53,072 nucleotides of DNA from assembly GCF_002953255.1 (NCBI RefSeq), contig NZ_CP026498.1, positions 7,364,690 through 7,417,761 on the forward strand, in the 5' to 3' direction. The first letter of the stretch is position 1, and every line of letters begins with the position of its first letter. Positions 1 through 7,700 of this stretch are shown here, in pieces. The position numbers and the translations under genes are program-made. The notes beneath the pieces were generated by a model that ran no database searches, was not told the DNA's origin, and saw only the letters and a program-made list of their open reading frames with translations. Source of the stretch: Streptomyces sp. CB01881 (lineage in GTDB: Bacteria > Actinomycetota > Actinomycetes > Streptomycetales > Streptomycetaceae).

Positions 1-686
1 CACCGGCCGCGTGGATCGCCTTCACCTCGGTGAACGCGGTGCGCGCCGTCCGCGAGAAGTTCGAGGAGTACGGCCTGGACGCCCGGGCGTTCGCCGGGAT
101 CAAGGTCGCGGCGGTCGGCGAGACCACCGCGCAGGCCCTGGTGGACTTCGGCGTGAAGCCGGACCTGGTGCCGTCCGGCGAGCAGTCCGCGGCCGGGCTG
201 CTGGAGGACTGGCCGCCGTACGACCCGGTGTTCGACCCGATCGACCGGGTGCTGCTGCCGCGCGCCGACATCGCCACCGAGACCCTGGTGGCCGGCCTGG
301 TCGAGCTGGGCTGGGAGGTTGACGACGTGACGGCCTACCGGACGGTGCGCGCCTCGCCGCCGCCGGCCGAGACCCGTGAGGCGATCAAGGGCGGCGGCTT
401 CGACGCGGTGCTCTTCACCTCGTCGTCGACCGTGCGGAACCTGGTCGGCATCGCCGGCAAGCCGCACAACGTGACGGTCATCGCCTGCATCGGCCCGGCC
501 ACGGCGAAGACCGCCGAGGAGCACGGCCTGCGGGTCGACGTGATGGCCCCGGCCCCGTCGGCGGCCGCCCTGGCCCAGGCGCTGGCAGACTTCGGGGCCA
601 AGCGCCGCGACGCCGCGACCGCGGCGGGCGAGCCGGTCTACCGCCCCAGCGAGCGCCGTCCCGGATCGCGCCGCAAGGCCCGCTGA
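1..686 (+). CDS. hemD: Uroporphyrinogen-III synthase, C-terminal part (5' truncated by window)
   Basis: The reading frame is open from base 3 with no start in the window, so this is the 3' part of a longer gene. It encodes a HemD domain, which closes and inverts ring D of hydroxymethylbilane to give uroporphyrinogen III. Visible family features are a WIAFTSVNAVRAV stretch at the start, the VGETTAQAL segment, and a second half with VLFTSSSTVRNLVG and CIGPATAKTAEEHGL. In streptomycetes this domain is usually fused behind a CysG-type uroporphyrinogen methyltransferase; that part would lie outside the window. The last ~35 residues form a basic, disordered tail. hemB follows after 66 bp on the same strand, so the two are probably co-transcribed for haem synthesis. 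Confidence 0.93.
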   Translation, partial: PAAWIAFTSVNAVRAVREKFEEYGLDARAFAGIKVAAVGETTAQALVDFGVKPDLVPSGEQSAAGLLEDWPPYDPVFDPIDRVLLPRADIATETLVAGLVELGWEVDDVTAYRTVRASPPPAETREAIKGGGFDAVLFTSSSTVRNLVGIAGKPHNVTVIACIGPATAKTAEEHGLRVDVMAPAPSAAALAQALADFGAKRRDAATAAGEPVYRPSERRPGSRRKAR

Positions 687-752
687 GAACCCCCGCCGGG
701 GGCGGCAAGCCCGCCGCCCCCGGCGCTGCACAACCGTTCGGAGAGAGAAGCC

Positions 753-1739
753 GTGTCCGCTGAATTCCCGTACGTTCGCCCCCGCCGGCTCCGTTCGACC
801 CCGGCGATGCGCCGGCTGGTCGCGGAGACCCGGCTGCACCCGGCGGAGCTGATCCTGCCGCTGTTCGTCCGCGAGGGCGTCAGCGCGCCGGTCCCGGTGA
901 CGTCGATGCCGGGCGTGGTCCAGCACACCCGCGACACCCTGCGCAAGGCGGCGGTCGAGGCCGCCGAGGCGGGCCTGGGCGGGGTCATGCTGTTCGGCGT
1001 CCCGGAGGTGCAGGACGCGCTCGGCAGCGAGGGCACCAACCCGGACGGCATCCTCCAGCAGGCGATCCGGGACGTGGTCTCCGAGGTCGGCGACGCGCTG
1101 GTCGTCATGTCCGACCTCTGCCTGGACGAGTACACCGACCACGGCCACTGCGGCGTCCTGGCCGCCGACGGCAGCGTGGACAACGACGCGACGCTGGAGC
1201 GCTACGCCGAGATGGCCCGGGTGCAGGCGGACGCCGGCGTCCACCTGGTCGGCCCGTCCGGGATGATGGACGGCCAGATCGCGGTGGTCCGCCGGGCCCT
1301 GGACGAGGCCGGGCACCAGGACGTGGGCATCCTCGCCTACACCGCCAAGTACGCCTCGGCGTTCTACGGCCCGTTCCGGGAGGCGGTCGGCTCCTCGCTG
1401 AAGGGCGACCGCAAGAGCTACCAGCAGGACCCGGCCAACGCCCGCGAGGCGCTGCGCGAGCTGGAGCAGGACCTCGCCGAGGGCGCGGACCTGGTGATGG
1501 TGAAGCCGGCCATGGCCTACCTGGACATCCTGCGGCAGGTGGCCGACGCTTCCCCGGTGCCGGTCGCGGCCTACCAGGTGTCCGGCGAGTACGCGATGGT
1601 CGAGGCCGCCGCGGCGAACGGCTGGATCGACCGGGAGCGGATGATCATGGAGACGCTGACCTCGATCCGCCGGGCCGGCGCCGAGCAGATCCTCACCTAC
1701 TGGGCGCTCGAAGCGGCCCGCCTTCTGGCGCGCGACTGA
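753..1739 (+). CDS. hemB: Porphobilinogen synthase (delta-aminolevulinic acid dehydratase)
   Basis: The 328-residue product is full length for HemB, which condenses two 5-aminolevulinate molecules into porphobilinogen in the cytosol. The two active-site lysines are present: K199 in AYTAKYASAFYGPF and K251 in LVMVKPAMAYLD. The metal-site segment DLCLDEYTDHGHCG (residues 121-134) carries Cys, Asp and Cys where zinc enzymes have three cysteines, which suggests a mixed or magnesium-dependent site. The GTG start at 753 is preceded by a GGAGAGAG ribosome-binding site. It follows hemD by 66 bp in the same orientation. Function is certain from family membership; only the metal preference is inferred. 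Confidence 0.97.
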   Translation: MSAEFPYVRPRRLRSTPAMRRLVAETRLHPAELILPLFVREGVSAPVPVTSMPGVVQHTRDTLRKAAVEAAEAGLGGVMLFGVPEVQDALGSEGTNPDGILQQAIRDVVSEVGDALVVMSDLCLDEYTDHGHCGVLAADGSVDNDATLERYAEMARVQADAGVHLVGPSGMMDGQIAVVRRALDEAGHQDVGILAYTAKYASAFYGPFREAVGSSLKGDRKSYQQDPANAREALRELEQDLAEGADLVMVKPAMAYLDILRQVADASPVPVAAYQVSGEYAMVEAAAANGWIDRERMIMETLTSIRRAGAEQILTYWALEAARLLARD

Positions 1740-2020
1740 GCGGGACGCCCTCGGCCCGCCTCCTTCTCCCGATCCGGTCCCGGAACACGTCGCAGCCACG
1801 GTCGAGTGTCCGGCGGGTTCCGGGCCGGGGCCGGGCGGCGCCCGCCAGGTGGTGATCACACTTTGACCGGTCCGTCGTCAGAACGGGCCGGTCGCCGTCG
1901 GGCACGGCGACTCAGGCCCGCCCGCTCCCCGATACCCGGGGAGGAGGACGCTTACGGCCTCGATGCCCGCGCGTCCCATGCCCGGGCGTGAGTGCAGGGC
2001 CAGGGTCGAGGCCGCTCTGC
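1740..2020. other. Gene-free stretch between hemB and the secreted-protein array
   Basis: No convincing coding frame or RNA gene is visible. It separates the conserved haem genes from the accessory array, so it is probably the left boundary of the inserted or expanded region. The upstream block shared by the array copies starts at about 2021. Confidence 0.5.
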
Positions 2021-2120
2021 CGAACGGGTGAAGTTGGGTGCGGTGTCGACGCCTCCTCAGGTTGCCGTCGTTAGCCCGGTGTCCGCGGAATCTGCGGAGA
2101 ACCCCCTACGGAGGCTTCAA
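2021..2120 (+). promoter_or_regulatory. Conserved upstream block of array copy 1
   Basis: This ~100-bp block precedes the copy 1 start and recurs before all six copies, at 2657-2762, 3312-3419, 4229-4336, 15801-15898 and 18621-18722. Shared elements in order are GGGTGAAGTTGGGTGC (varying slightly), GCCGTCGTTAG, a short hairpin of CCGC/GCGG arms around 2087-2101, and the ribosome-binding site GGAGG followed by CTTCAAATG. A possible ECF-type promoter is CGACGC-N16-CGTTAG. If that is real, the leader is about 50 nt and the GTGAAG motif lies upstream of the -35 as an activator site. Conservation is seen; the promoter assignment is inference. Confidence 0.55.
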
Positions 2121-2483
2121 ATGAACGTTGGCAAGAAGGCGGCCTTTCTGACGGCGGCTGCGGGTGCGCTGGTTCTCGTCGGTGCGGGTGGCGCCAGTGC
2201 CCACGGGTTTGGCCACCTGTTCGGCCAGGAGGGTGTCGAGCAGAGCAACACCTGCTCCACCGCCCCGGGCGTCCTCGCCCTGACCGGCCTCGCCCCCGAC
2301 ATCGAGTACGACACCAACTGCCTCAACGTCGACGCGAGCGGTGGCGGCGCCTCGGAGCAGAGCAACAACTGCTCCACGGCGCCGCAGGCCGCCACCCTCA
2401 CCGGGCTGCTCGCCCCGGCGCCCGAGATCGAGTACAACACCAACTGCGTCAACCTCGCCGGCGACTTCCACCACGGCCACTGA
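2121..2483 (+). CDS. Small secreted two-repeat cysteine protein, array copy 1
   Basis: The 120-residue protein begins with a clear Sec signal peptide: a basic N-terminus (MNVGKKAAF), a hydrophobic core and an Ala-Ser-Ala cleavage site near residue 27. The mature part has two repeats. Each starts EQSNxCSTAP and ends Y(D/N)TNC(L/V)N, giving C-x21-C and C-x24-C. This implies two disulphide-closed loops or inter-molecular bridges. The tail is histidine-rich (DFHHGH). The ATG at 2121 was chosen because GGAGG lies just upstream and the same context is kept in every copy. The frame is also open upstream to 1992, but that extension would read through the conserved block. I do not recognise the family; the QSN/NC spacing is only vaguely reminiscent of rodlins. 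A cell-surface or aerial-hypha role is speculative. Confidence 0.85.
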   Translation: MNVGKKAAFLTAAAGALVLVGAGGASAHGFGHLFGQEGVEQSNTCSTAPGVLALTGLAPDIEYDTNCLNVDASGGGASEQSNNCSTAPQAATLTGLLAPAPEIEYNTNCVNLAGDFHHGH

Positions 2484-2567
2484 CGACGAGTCGCTGACCC
2501 ACCCCCTCCTGTCCTGTTCGGCGGGCTGGAGACGGGCGAAGCAAGAACTCTCCTCCTGCTCGAGGAC

Positions 2568-2597
2568 GCGGCCCCTGGAAACACTCCCAGGGGCCGC
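2568..2597 (+). terminator. Hairpin downstream of copy 1
   Basis: A perfect 11-bp inverted repeat, GCGGCCCCTGG at 2568-2578 and its complement at 2587-2597, has an 8-nt loop. It lies 84 bp after the copy 1 stop with no T-run, as is common in streptomycetes. Related hairpins follow most other copies. Confidence 0.7.
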
Positions 2598-2656
2598 TTC
2601 CGCGTGCGGGCTCGACGACGGGCAGCGGGATCCCGATCACTCGTGTGGAATGCCTG

Positions 2657-2762
2657 ATCCGGACGGGTGAAGCTGGGTGCCCTCCCGAAGATATGACTAC
2701 CTCCGTTGGTAAGCCTGAATTCTCCGTCGACATTCGCGGAGAACCCCACACGGAGGCTTTAA
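2657..2762 (+). promoter_or_regulatory. Conserved upstream block of array copy 2
   Basis: This is the most divergent of the six blocks. It keeps GGACGGGTGAAGCTGGGTGC, a CCGTTGGTAAG element in place of GCCGTCGTTAG, a CTCCG/CGGAG hairpin just before the start, and the ACGGAGGCTTTAAATG translation-start context. Confidence 0.5.
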
Positions 2763-3116
2763 ATGAACGTTGGCAAGAGGGCGGCCCTTCTGATGGCGGC
2801 TGCGGGTGCGCTGGTTCTCGTCGGTGCGGGCGGCGCCAGTGCCCACGGGATCGGTGACCTGTTCGGCGGAGGGGTCGAGCAGAGCAACGCCTGCTCCACG
2901 GCCCCGGGCATCCTCACCTCGGCCAGCCCGCTCGACGCCGAGTACGACACCAACTGCATCAACATCGATGTGAGCGGTCACGGCGCCTCGGAGCAGACCA
3001 ATAGTTGCTCCACGGCCCCGGCGGCCGCCACCCTCACCGGGCTGGTCGGGACCAGCTCGCTCAAGTACCACACCAATTGCATCAACTTCGCAGGCGGACC
3101 GCACCACTCGCACTGA
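2763..3116 (+). CDS. Small secreted two-repeat cysteine protein, array copy 2
   Basis: This 117-residue paralogue of copy 1 starts MNVGKRAALLMAAAGALVLV, with a signal peptide cleaved near Ala-Ser-Ala at residue 27. It has the same two repeats with EQSNAC...YDTNC and EQTNSC...YHTNC. It differs from the others in the loop of the first repeat (ILTSASPLDAE) and in the second repeat (LVGTSSLKY), so it is an older or less homogenised copy. The C-terminus is histidine-rich (GGPHHSH), as in copy 1. It sits 279 bp after copy 1 in the same orientation and has its own upstream block, so it is probably transcribed separately. Confidence 0.83.
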   Translation: MNVGKRAALLMAAAGALVLVGAGGASAHGIGDLFGGGVEQSNACSTAPGILTSASPLDAEYDTNCINIDVSGHGASEQTNSCSTAPAAATLTGLVGTSSLKYHTNCINFAGGPHHSH

Positions 3117-3198
3117 GTCGCTGGGGCACTGAGCCGACTTCCGTCCCGTCCGGGGATCGGAACGGGGCGAAGCGTGACGTTCGGTCAAGGATGCGATC

Positions 3199-3221
3199 TC
3201 TGGAAGTATTCCTCCCAGAGG
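3199..3221 (+). terminator. Weak hairpin downstream of copy 2
   Basis: CTCTGG at 3199-3204 pairs with CCAGAG at 3216-3221. The surrounding GATGCG...CTGGAAG...CCGCGTCTG sequence matches the context of the hairpins after copies 1, 3 and 5. Its stem is the weakest of the set. Confidence 0.4.
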
Positions 3222-3311
3222 CCGCGTCTGCGTTGCGTGGACTGGCGGCGGAGTTATGCCCTCGGTTCGAGGGCCCGATAACCGGGTTCCGGATTGCTCG
3301 AGCGGCACGCA

Positions 3312-3419
3312 TGGTCCGGACGAGTGAATGTTGGTGCGTTCCCGAAGCCTTCGTGGGCTGCCGTCGTTAGTCGGATGTCTGCGGATGTCCGCGGTAGAGA
3401 TTCCCTACGGAGGCTTCAA
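3312..3419 (+). promoter_or_regulatory. Conserved upstream block of array copy 3
   Basis: This 108-bp block is almost identical to the one before copy 4 (4229-4336), with about two differences near TGTTGGTGCG. Elements are GGACGAGTGAATG, the candidate CGAAGC-N16-CGTTAG, TGCGGA/TCCGCG dyad sequence, and GGAGGCTTCAAATG. The near-identity to block 4 contrasts with the coding part, which resembles copy 1 instead. Confidence 0.55.
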
Positions 3420-3764
3420 ATGAACGTTGGCAAGAAGGCGGCCTTTCTGACGGCGGCTGCGGGTGCGCTGGTTCTCGTCGGTGCGGGCGGCGCCAGTGCC
3501 CACGGGTTCGGCCACCTGTTCGGCCACGAGGGTGTCGAGCAGAGCAACACCTGCTCCACGGCCCCGGGCGTCCTCGCCCTGACCGGCCTCGCCCCCGACA
3601 TCGAGTACGACACCAACTGCCTCAACGTCGACGCGAGCGGTGGCGGCGCCTCGGAGCAGAGCAACAACTGCTCCACGGCGCCGCAGGCCGCCACCCTCAC
3701 CGGGCTGCTCGCCCCGGCGCCCGAGCTCGAGTACAAGACCAACTGCGTCAACGTCGCGTTCTAG
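3420..3764 (+). CDS. Small secreted two-repeat cysteine protein, array copy 3
   Basis: The 114-residue protein is nearly identical to copy 1 from the signal peptide through the second repeat. The only clear differences are His for Gln in FGHEGVEQ and changes in the last ~12 residues. It ends CVNVAF instead of the histidine tail of copies 1 and 2. The signal peptide and the two Cys-pair repeats (C-x21-C and C-x24-C) are intact. The start at 3420 is fixed by GGAGG and the conserved context. The coding part matches copy 1 while the upstream block matches copy 4, which points to gene conversion or unequal crossing-over. Function is unknown. Confidence 0.84.
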   Translation: MNVGKKAAFLTAAAGALVLVGAGGASAHGFGHLFGHEGVEQSNTCSTAPGVLALTGLAPDIEYDTNCLNVDASGGGASEQSNNCSTAPQAATLTGLLAPAPELEYKTNCVNVAF

Positions 3765-3862
3765 GCGCCACACGCGGCTGTGACCTCCGCGGTCGGGAGT
3801 CGTCGGCCGCTTCGTTCCGGTCCGGCTTATCCGGCGGGTGCGGGCCGGGCGCCGCTCCTGCT

Positions 3863-3905
3863 CGGCATGCGGTCCCTGGAGGATTCTTCCGGGGACCGCA
3901 TGCCG
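3863..3905 (+). terminator. Hairpin downstream of copy 3
   Basis: A 14-bp perfect inverted repeat, CGGCATGCGGTCCC at 3863-3876 with its complement at 3892-3905, and further pairing in the loop (GGA/TCC). It is a strong rho-independent-type structure about 100 bp after the copy 3 stop. Confidence 0.7.
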
Positions 3906-4030
3906 TGGCGGAGACGACCGCGGCTCGGCCAGCCTGTTCCGCGGTCCGTTCACGTGGCCGGTACCCCGGCCGCTGACGGACGTGCGCCGGCCCTGACGGG
4001 CCGAGAACAGGCGACGCCTCCCCCCTGGTC

Positions 4031-4070
4031 AGGAATGCGGCCCTTGGAAGCTTCTCGTCCCGGGGCTTCG
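4031..4070 (+). repeat. Orphan copy of the array's downstream element
   Basis: AGGAATGCGGCCCTTGGAAG and the following TCCCGGGGCTTCGTCCG match the context of the hairpins found after the other copies, but no gene copy precedes it: the copy 3 hairpin is already at 3863-3905. It looks like the remnant of a lost array unit between copies 3 and 4. The rest of 3906-4228 holds no gene I can support. Confidence 0.4.
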
Positions 4071-4228
4071 TCCGTATGCGCGGGGCGGATCGCCGGGTTC
4101 AGGAGGTGGCGGCCTTCGGCGACCTGCGACTTCCGGAAACCGGCTCCGAGCCGGCGGGGGAATCCCGGCACCGTCGATATCCGAGGAGAGGACTCATCGG
4201 AACCCGGTGTCGGCCGGATTCGGTAGCG

Positions 4229-4336
4229 TGGTCCGGACGAGTGAATGTGGGTGTGTTCCCGAAGCCTTCGTGGGCTGCCGTCGTTAGTCGGATGTCTGCG
4301 GATGTCCGCGGTAGAGATTCCCTACGGAGGCTTCAA
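4229..4336 (+). promoter_or_regulatory. Conserved upstream block of array copy 4
   Basis: Nearly identical in sequence and equal in length (108 bp) to the block before copy 3. It includes GCCGTCGTTAG and the CCTACGGAGGCTTCAAATG start context. Confidence 0.55.
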
Positions 4337-4711
4337 ATGAACGTTGGCAAGAAGGCGGCGTTTCTGGCGGCGGCTGCGGGTGCGCTGGTTCTCGTCGGCG
4401 CGGGTGGCGCCAGTGCGGACGGCATCGGTCATCTGACGGGCCACAAGGGTGTCGAGCAGAGCAACGAGTGCAGCACGCGGCCGCTCGTCGGTGATGTGGT
4501 GGTCGCGACGCCGTTGACGCCGGCGCAGGACATCACTCACGAGACCACCTGTGTCAACGTCAGCGAGAACGGGGCCGAGTCCCAGAGCAACCACTGCGAC
4601 ACGAGTCCCGTCCTCGGCTCGGTCGTGGTTCCCGTGCTCGCCCCCGCGCCCCACATCACCTACACCACGACCTGTGTGAACGTCGCCGGAGCCGGTAACC
4701 CCGGCCGCTGA
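4337..4711 (+). CDS. Small secreted two-repeat cysteine protein, divergent array copy 4
   Basis: This 124-residue member has the same signal peptide as copies 1 and 3 (one Thr to Ala change), but its mature part has diverged strongly. Repeat 1 runs EQSNECSTRP...ETTC and repeat 2 SQSNHCDTSP...TTTC, with spacings C-x26-C and C-x25-C. The QSN-C and T-x-C anchors and the terminal VN after each repeat are kept, while loops are replaced by valine-rich stretches (VGDVVVATPL, LGSVVVPVL). This defines which residues the family constrains. It is convergent with the polyketide synthase gene, with only 4 bp between the two stop codons. Confidence 0.83.
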   Translation: MNVGKKAAFLAAAAGALVLVGAGGASADGIGHLTGHKGVEQSNECSTRPLVGDVVVATPLTPAQDITHETTCVNVSENGAESQSNHCDTSPVLGSVVVPVLAPAPHITYTTTCVNVAGAGNPGR

Positions 4712-4736
4712 GCCACTATCGATCCGCCTCAGCGGC
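4704..4736. terminator. Bidirectional hairpin between copy 4 and the polyketide synthase
   Basis: GCCGCTGAG at 4704-4712 pairs with CTCAGCGGC at 4728-4736 around a 15-nt loop. The structure contains the stop codon of copy 4 and the last codons and stop of the convergent polyketide synthase gene, so it could terminate both transcripts. Confidence 0.55.
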
Positions 4737-7700
4737 GCCGCGCAGCGTGTGGGCAAGGTGCCGCGCGATGACCGCGATGTGGGGCGGATCGATCAGTGAC
4801 AGGTGATCGCCCGGCACCGGGACAACCTCGAGGGAGGGGCACAGCGGCGCCCACCCCAGATCGGCCTCGTCCCGGAGGTAGCGGGGATCGAGTGCAGTGA
4901 TCATGATCTGGGGCTCCTGGGCGCGGTAGAGGGTGACGTGCCCCGGATACGGACGCGGCCGGTAGCGCTCGCCGATCCGGGCGTCGACGTACGAGGTTCG
5001 CTGGTGCTCCAGGATGCCCGGGCTCATGGACAGTCCGGTCCCGGCAACCAGGCGCATGACCGTCATGATCTGGTCGTCGTCCGTCATGCTCGCCAACTCC
5101 TCGTACGGCAACGGCAAGTGATGGCCGAACGTGGTCTCCACGTAGTCGGCGAACCGTCTGAATCGCTCCAGCACGATCTCTTGCGAGTCCGAGCCGGGCA
5201 GGGCTGCCGGCAGGATGGTGTCGATGAGGCCGAGATAGCCGGCGTCCTCGCCTCGGTCGCGCAGCTGCACGGCGATCTCGTACGCCTGGCAGCCACCGAA
5301 GGACCAGCCGAGCAGCTGGTACGGGCCCCGGGGCTGGACGCGTCGCATCAGGTCGAGGTAGTACTCGGCCTTCTCCTCCATGGACGCCAACTCGTCGACG
5401 CGCTCGCAGCCGTAGACGGGCTGGTCGGCGGGAAGCAGCCGCACCAGCGGCCGGTACACGGACGTCGGTCCGCCGGCGGGGTGGAAGACGAACAGCGGGG
5501 CGCGGGTGGTGGTGCCGCCGGGATCCCGCAGCACGCGCAGGGGAGTCGCTCCGTCACCGTTCACAGCGGGGCGGATCAGGTCGGCTATGGACTCCACGGT
5601 TGGCCGGGCGAGGATCTGCTCCGGGGTTAGGGCATGCGGTGGCTCGTCGAGCCGGGCGTGGATACCGAGGGCCAGGGCATGGGCGGTCGCGTAGTCGCCG
5701 CCTGCGGCCCGGAGGTCCTCGAGAACGCCTTCGGGGCGCCGGCCGATCACCTGCTCCCACACTCCTGCGACCAGCCGCTCGGCGGCGTCCCGGGGTGCGA
5801 TGGTCGTCGGCAGGGGTGCCCGCCCGCTTGGACCCGGGGCGTTCGCGAGCAGTGTCGTCCGGCTCGTCTCGGGGCCGCTTTGCGACGGGGAGCAGGTGCG
5901 GTCGCCCACGTCGACCGACTCCGGTGCGCCGGGCAGATCGAGTGTGCTCAGAAGTTCGTCCGTGAGGTCATCGAGGCTGGCGCCGCGCATCAGCAGCTTG
6001 TTCGGCAGTACAACGCCGAAGTCGTGCTTGACCGCGTTCCGGATGCGAACGGCCATCAGGGAGTCGAGCCCGAGCCTGGTGAGCGGGACGGAACTGTCGA
6101 GGTCCTCGGTGCGATAGCCCATGACGGCCGCCGCACGGAAGGCGAGACGCCGGCGCACCGCTGCAGGGGCCTGGGCGCCGAGGGCGCACAGCTGATCGGG
6201 GCCGCCCCAGTGATCCGTCTCGCGGGCGATGTCGCGCAGCAGGCTCGTGAAGAAGGGGACGGACTCCATGCCCGGATACGCCTCGACGACCCGTCGGGCG
6301 TCCAGCCGAACGACGCCCGTGTGGGGTCGTCCGTCGGCGAGGAGCAGTTGGAGGGCATCCAGCCCCTGGGCCGGCATGAGGGGTTCCAACGCCATGGCCG
6401 CGGCATTCGGGGCGCCTCCGATCTGAGCCCATGGGCCCCAGGCGATGGATGTCGCGGGCAGACCGTCGGCATGACGGCGCTGCACCAGCGCGTCGAGCCA
6501 GGCGTTGGCCGCGGCGTAGGCGGCCTGGCCGGGGGAACCGAGGAGGGCCGCGGCGGAGCTGAACACCAGCCACCAGTCGAGGCTGTGCCCCGCGACGGCC
6601 TCCTCCAGGCGCAGGGCGCCGTCGACCTTGGGCCGGAACACGGTCTCGAGGTCGTCCGGTTCCAGGTCGGTGATGATGCGGTCGTGCAGCACCCCTGCCG
6701 CGTGGGCGACGCCGCGCAGGGCGTGGCCCCCGGCCAGGGCGGCCTCAAGAAGGCGTGCCGCGAGGTCGGGGTCGGCGATATCGCCCTGCACGACCTCCAC
6801 CGACGTCCCGAGGGCGCGCAGGTCGTCCAGGACGGCCCGAGTGTCCTCGGCCGGTGGGCGGCGCCCGTTCAGCACGAGCCGGCCGGCACCGTGCTCGGAG
6901 AGCCGGCGGGCGGTGGCCAGTCCCAGCCCGCCGAGACCGCCGGTGACGATGTAGGCGCCGTCCGGGCGTGCGAAGCGGATCCCGGCGGCGTCCCGGTCCG
7001 GGGCGGCGGCGGCCAGGCGGGCGATGAAGCGGGTGCCGTCGCGCCAGGCGACCTCGTCTGCCTCGGAGTCGGCGAGGAGCTCCTGGACGAGGTCGTCGGC
7101 GAGACCGGGCGCGCGGTCGACGTCGACCGCGCAGGCCCTGAGCTGGGGTTGCTCCAGGGCCAGCACGCGGACCAGGCCCCGGAGGCAGGCGCGGTCGGGA
7201 TCGCAGGCCTCTCCGGCGGCCACCGGCACGGCCCGCTCGGTCACCAGCCACAGGCGCGGGCCGGCGCCGGATCCGGGGGCGGTGGCGAGCCGGCGGGCCA
7301 CCTCGGTGGCCGCGAGGACGGCCCCACGGACTCCGGAGCCGTCAGCGGGCCCGGTGCAGAGCAGAACGACCGAGCCGGGAGCACTCGCGGTCTCCTTGCA
7401 CCAGGCGTCCAGGATCCGTCCGGTGGATCCGTTGCGGCAGTGTCCGACCGCCACCTTCGCTCCCCGGCGCTCGAGGGCCGAACTGAGCGGCGGGACGAAC
7501 CGGTTCCTCCTGCCGGACGTGCCGTCGGATCCGGTGGTGAGCAGCAGCCAGTTGGCCGGAATGCGGTCGGCGGCGGGGGGCGTGGTGACCTCGTCCCAGA
7601 GGATTTCGTAGCTGGTTTCCGCCAGGGGCAGTGGTATCTCGGCCCGCTCGGGGGTGCGCAGAGCCACGCCCCGCGCCTCGATGACCGTGCCGCCGTCGCG

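Noticed and set aside
2021..2120. A riboswitch (cobalamin or cyclic-di-AMP type) suggested by GGGTGAAG in the array's upstream blocks
   Set aside because: Only that short string is similar; the other conserved helices and boxes of those riboswitches are missing and the block is too short.
2121..4711. Identification of the array proteins as chaplins or rodlins
   Set aside because: There is no chaplin hydrophobic domain or sorting signal, and the rodlin core sequence is absent. Only size, secretion and a loose Q-S-N/Cys pattern are shared.
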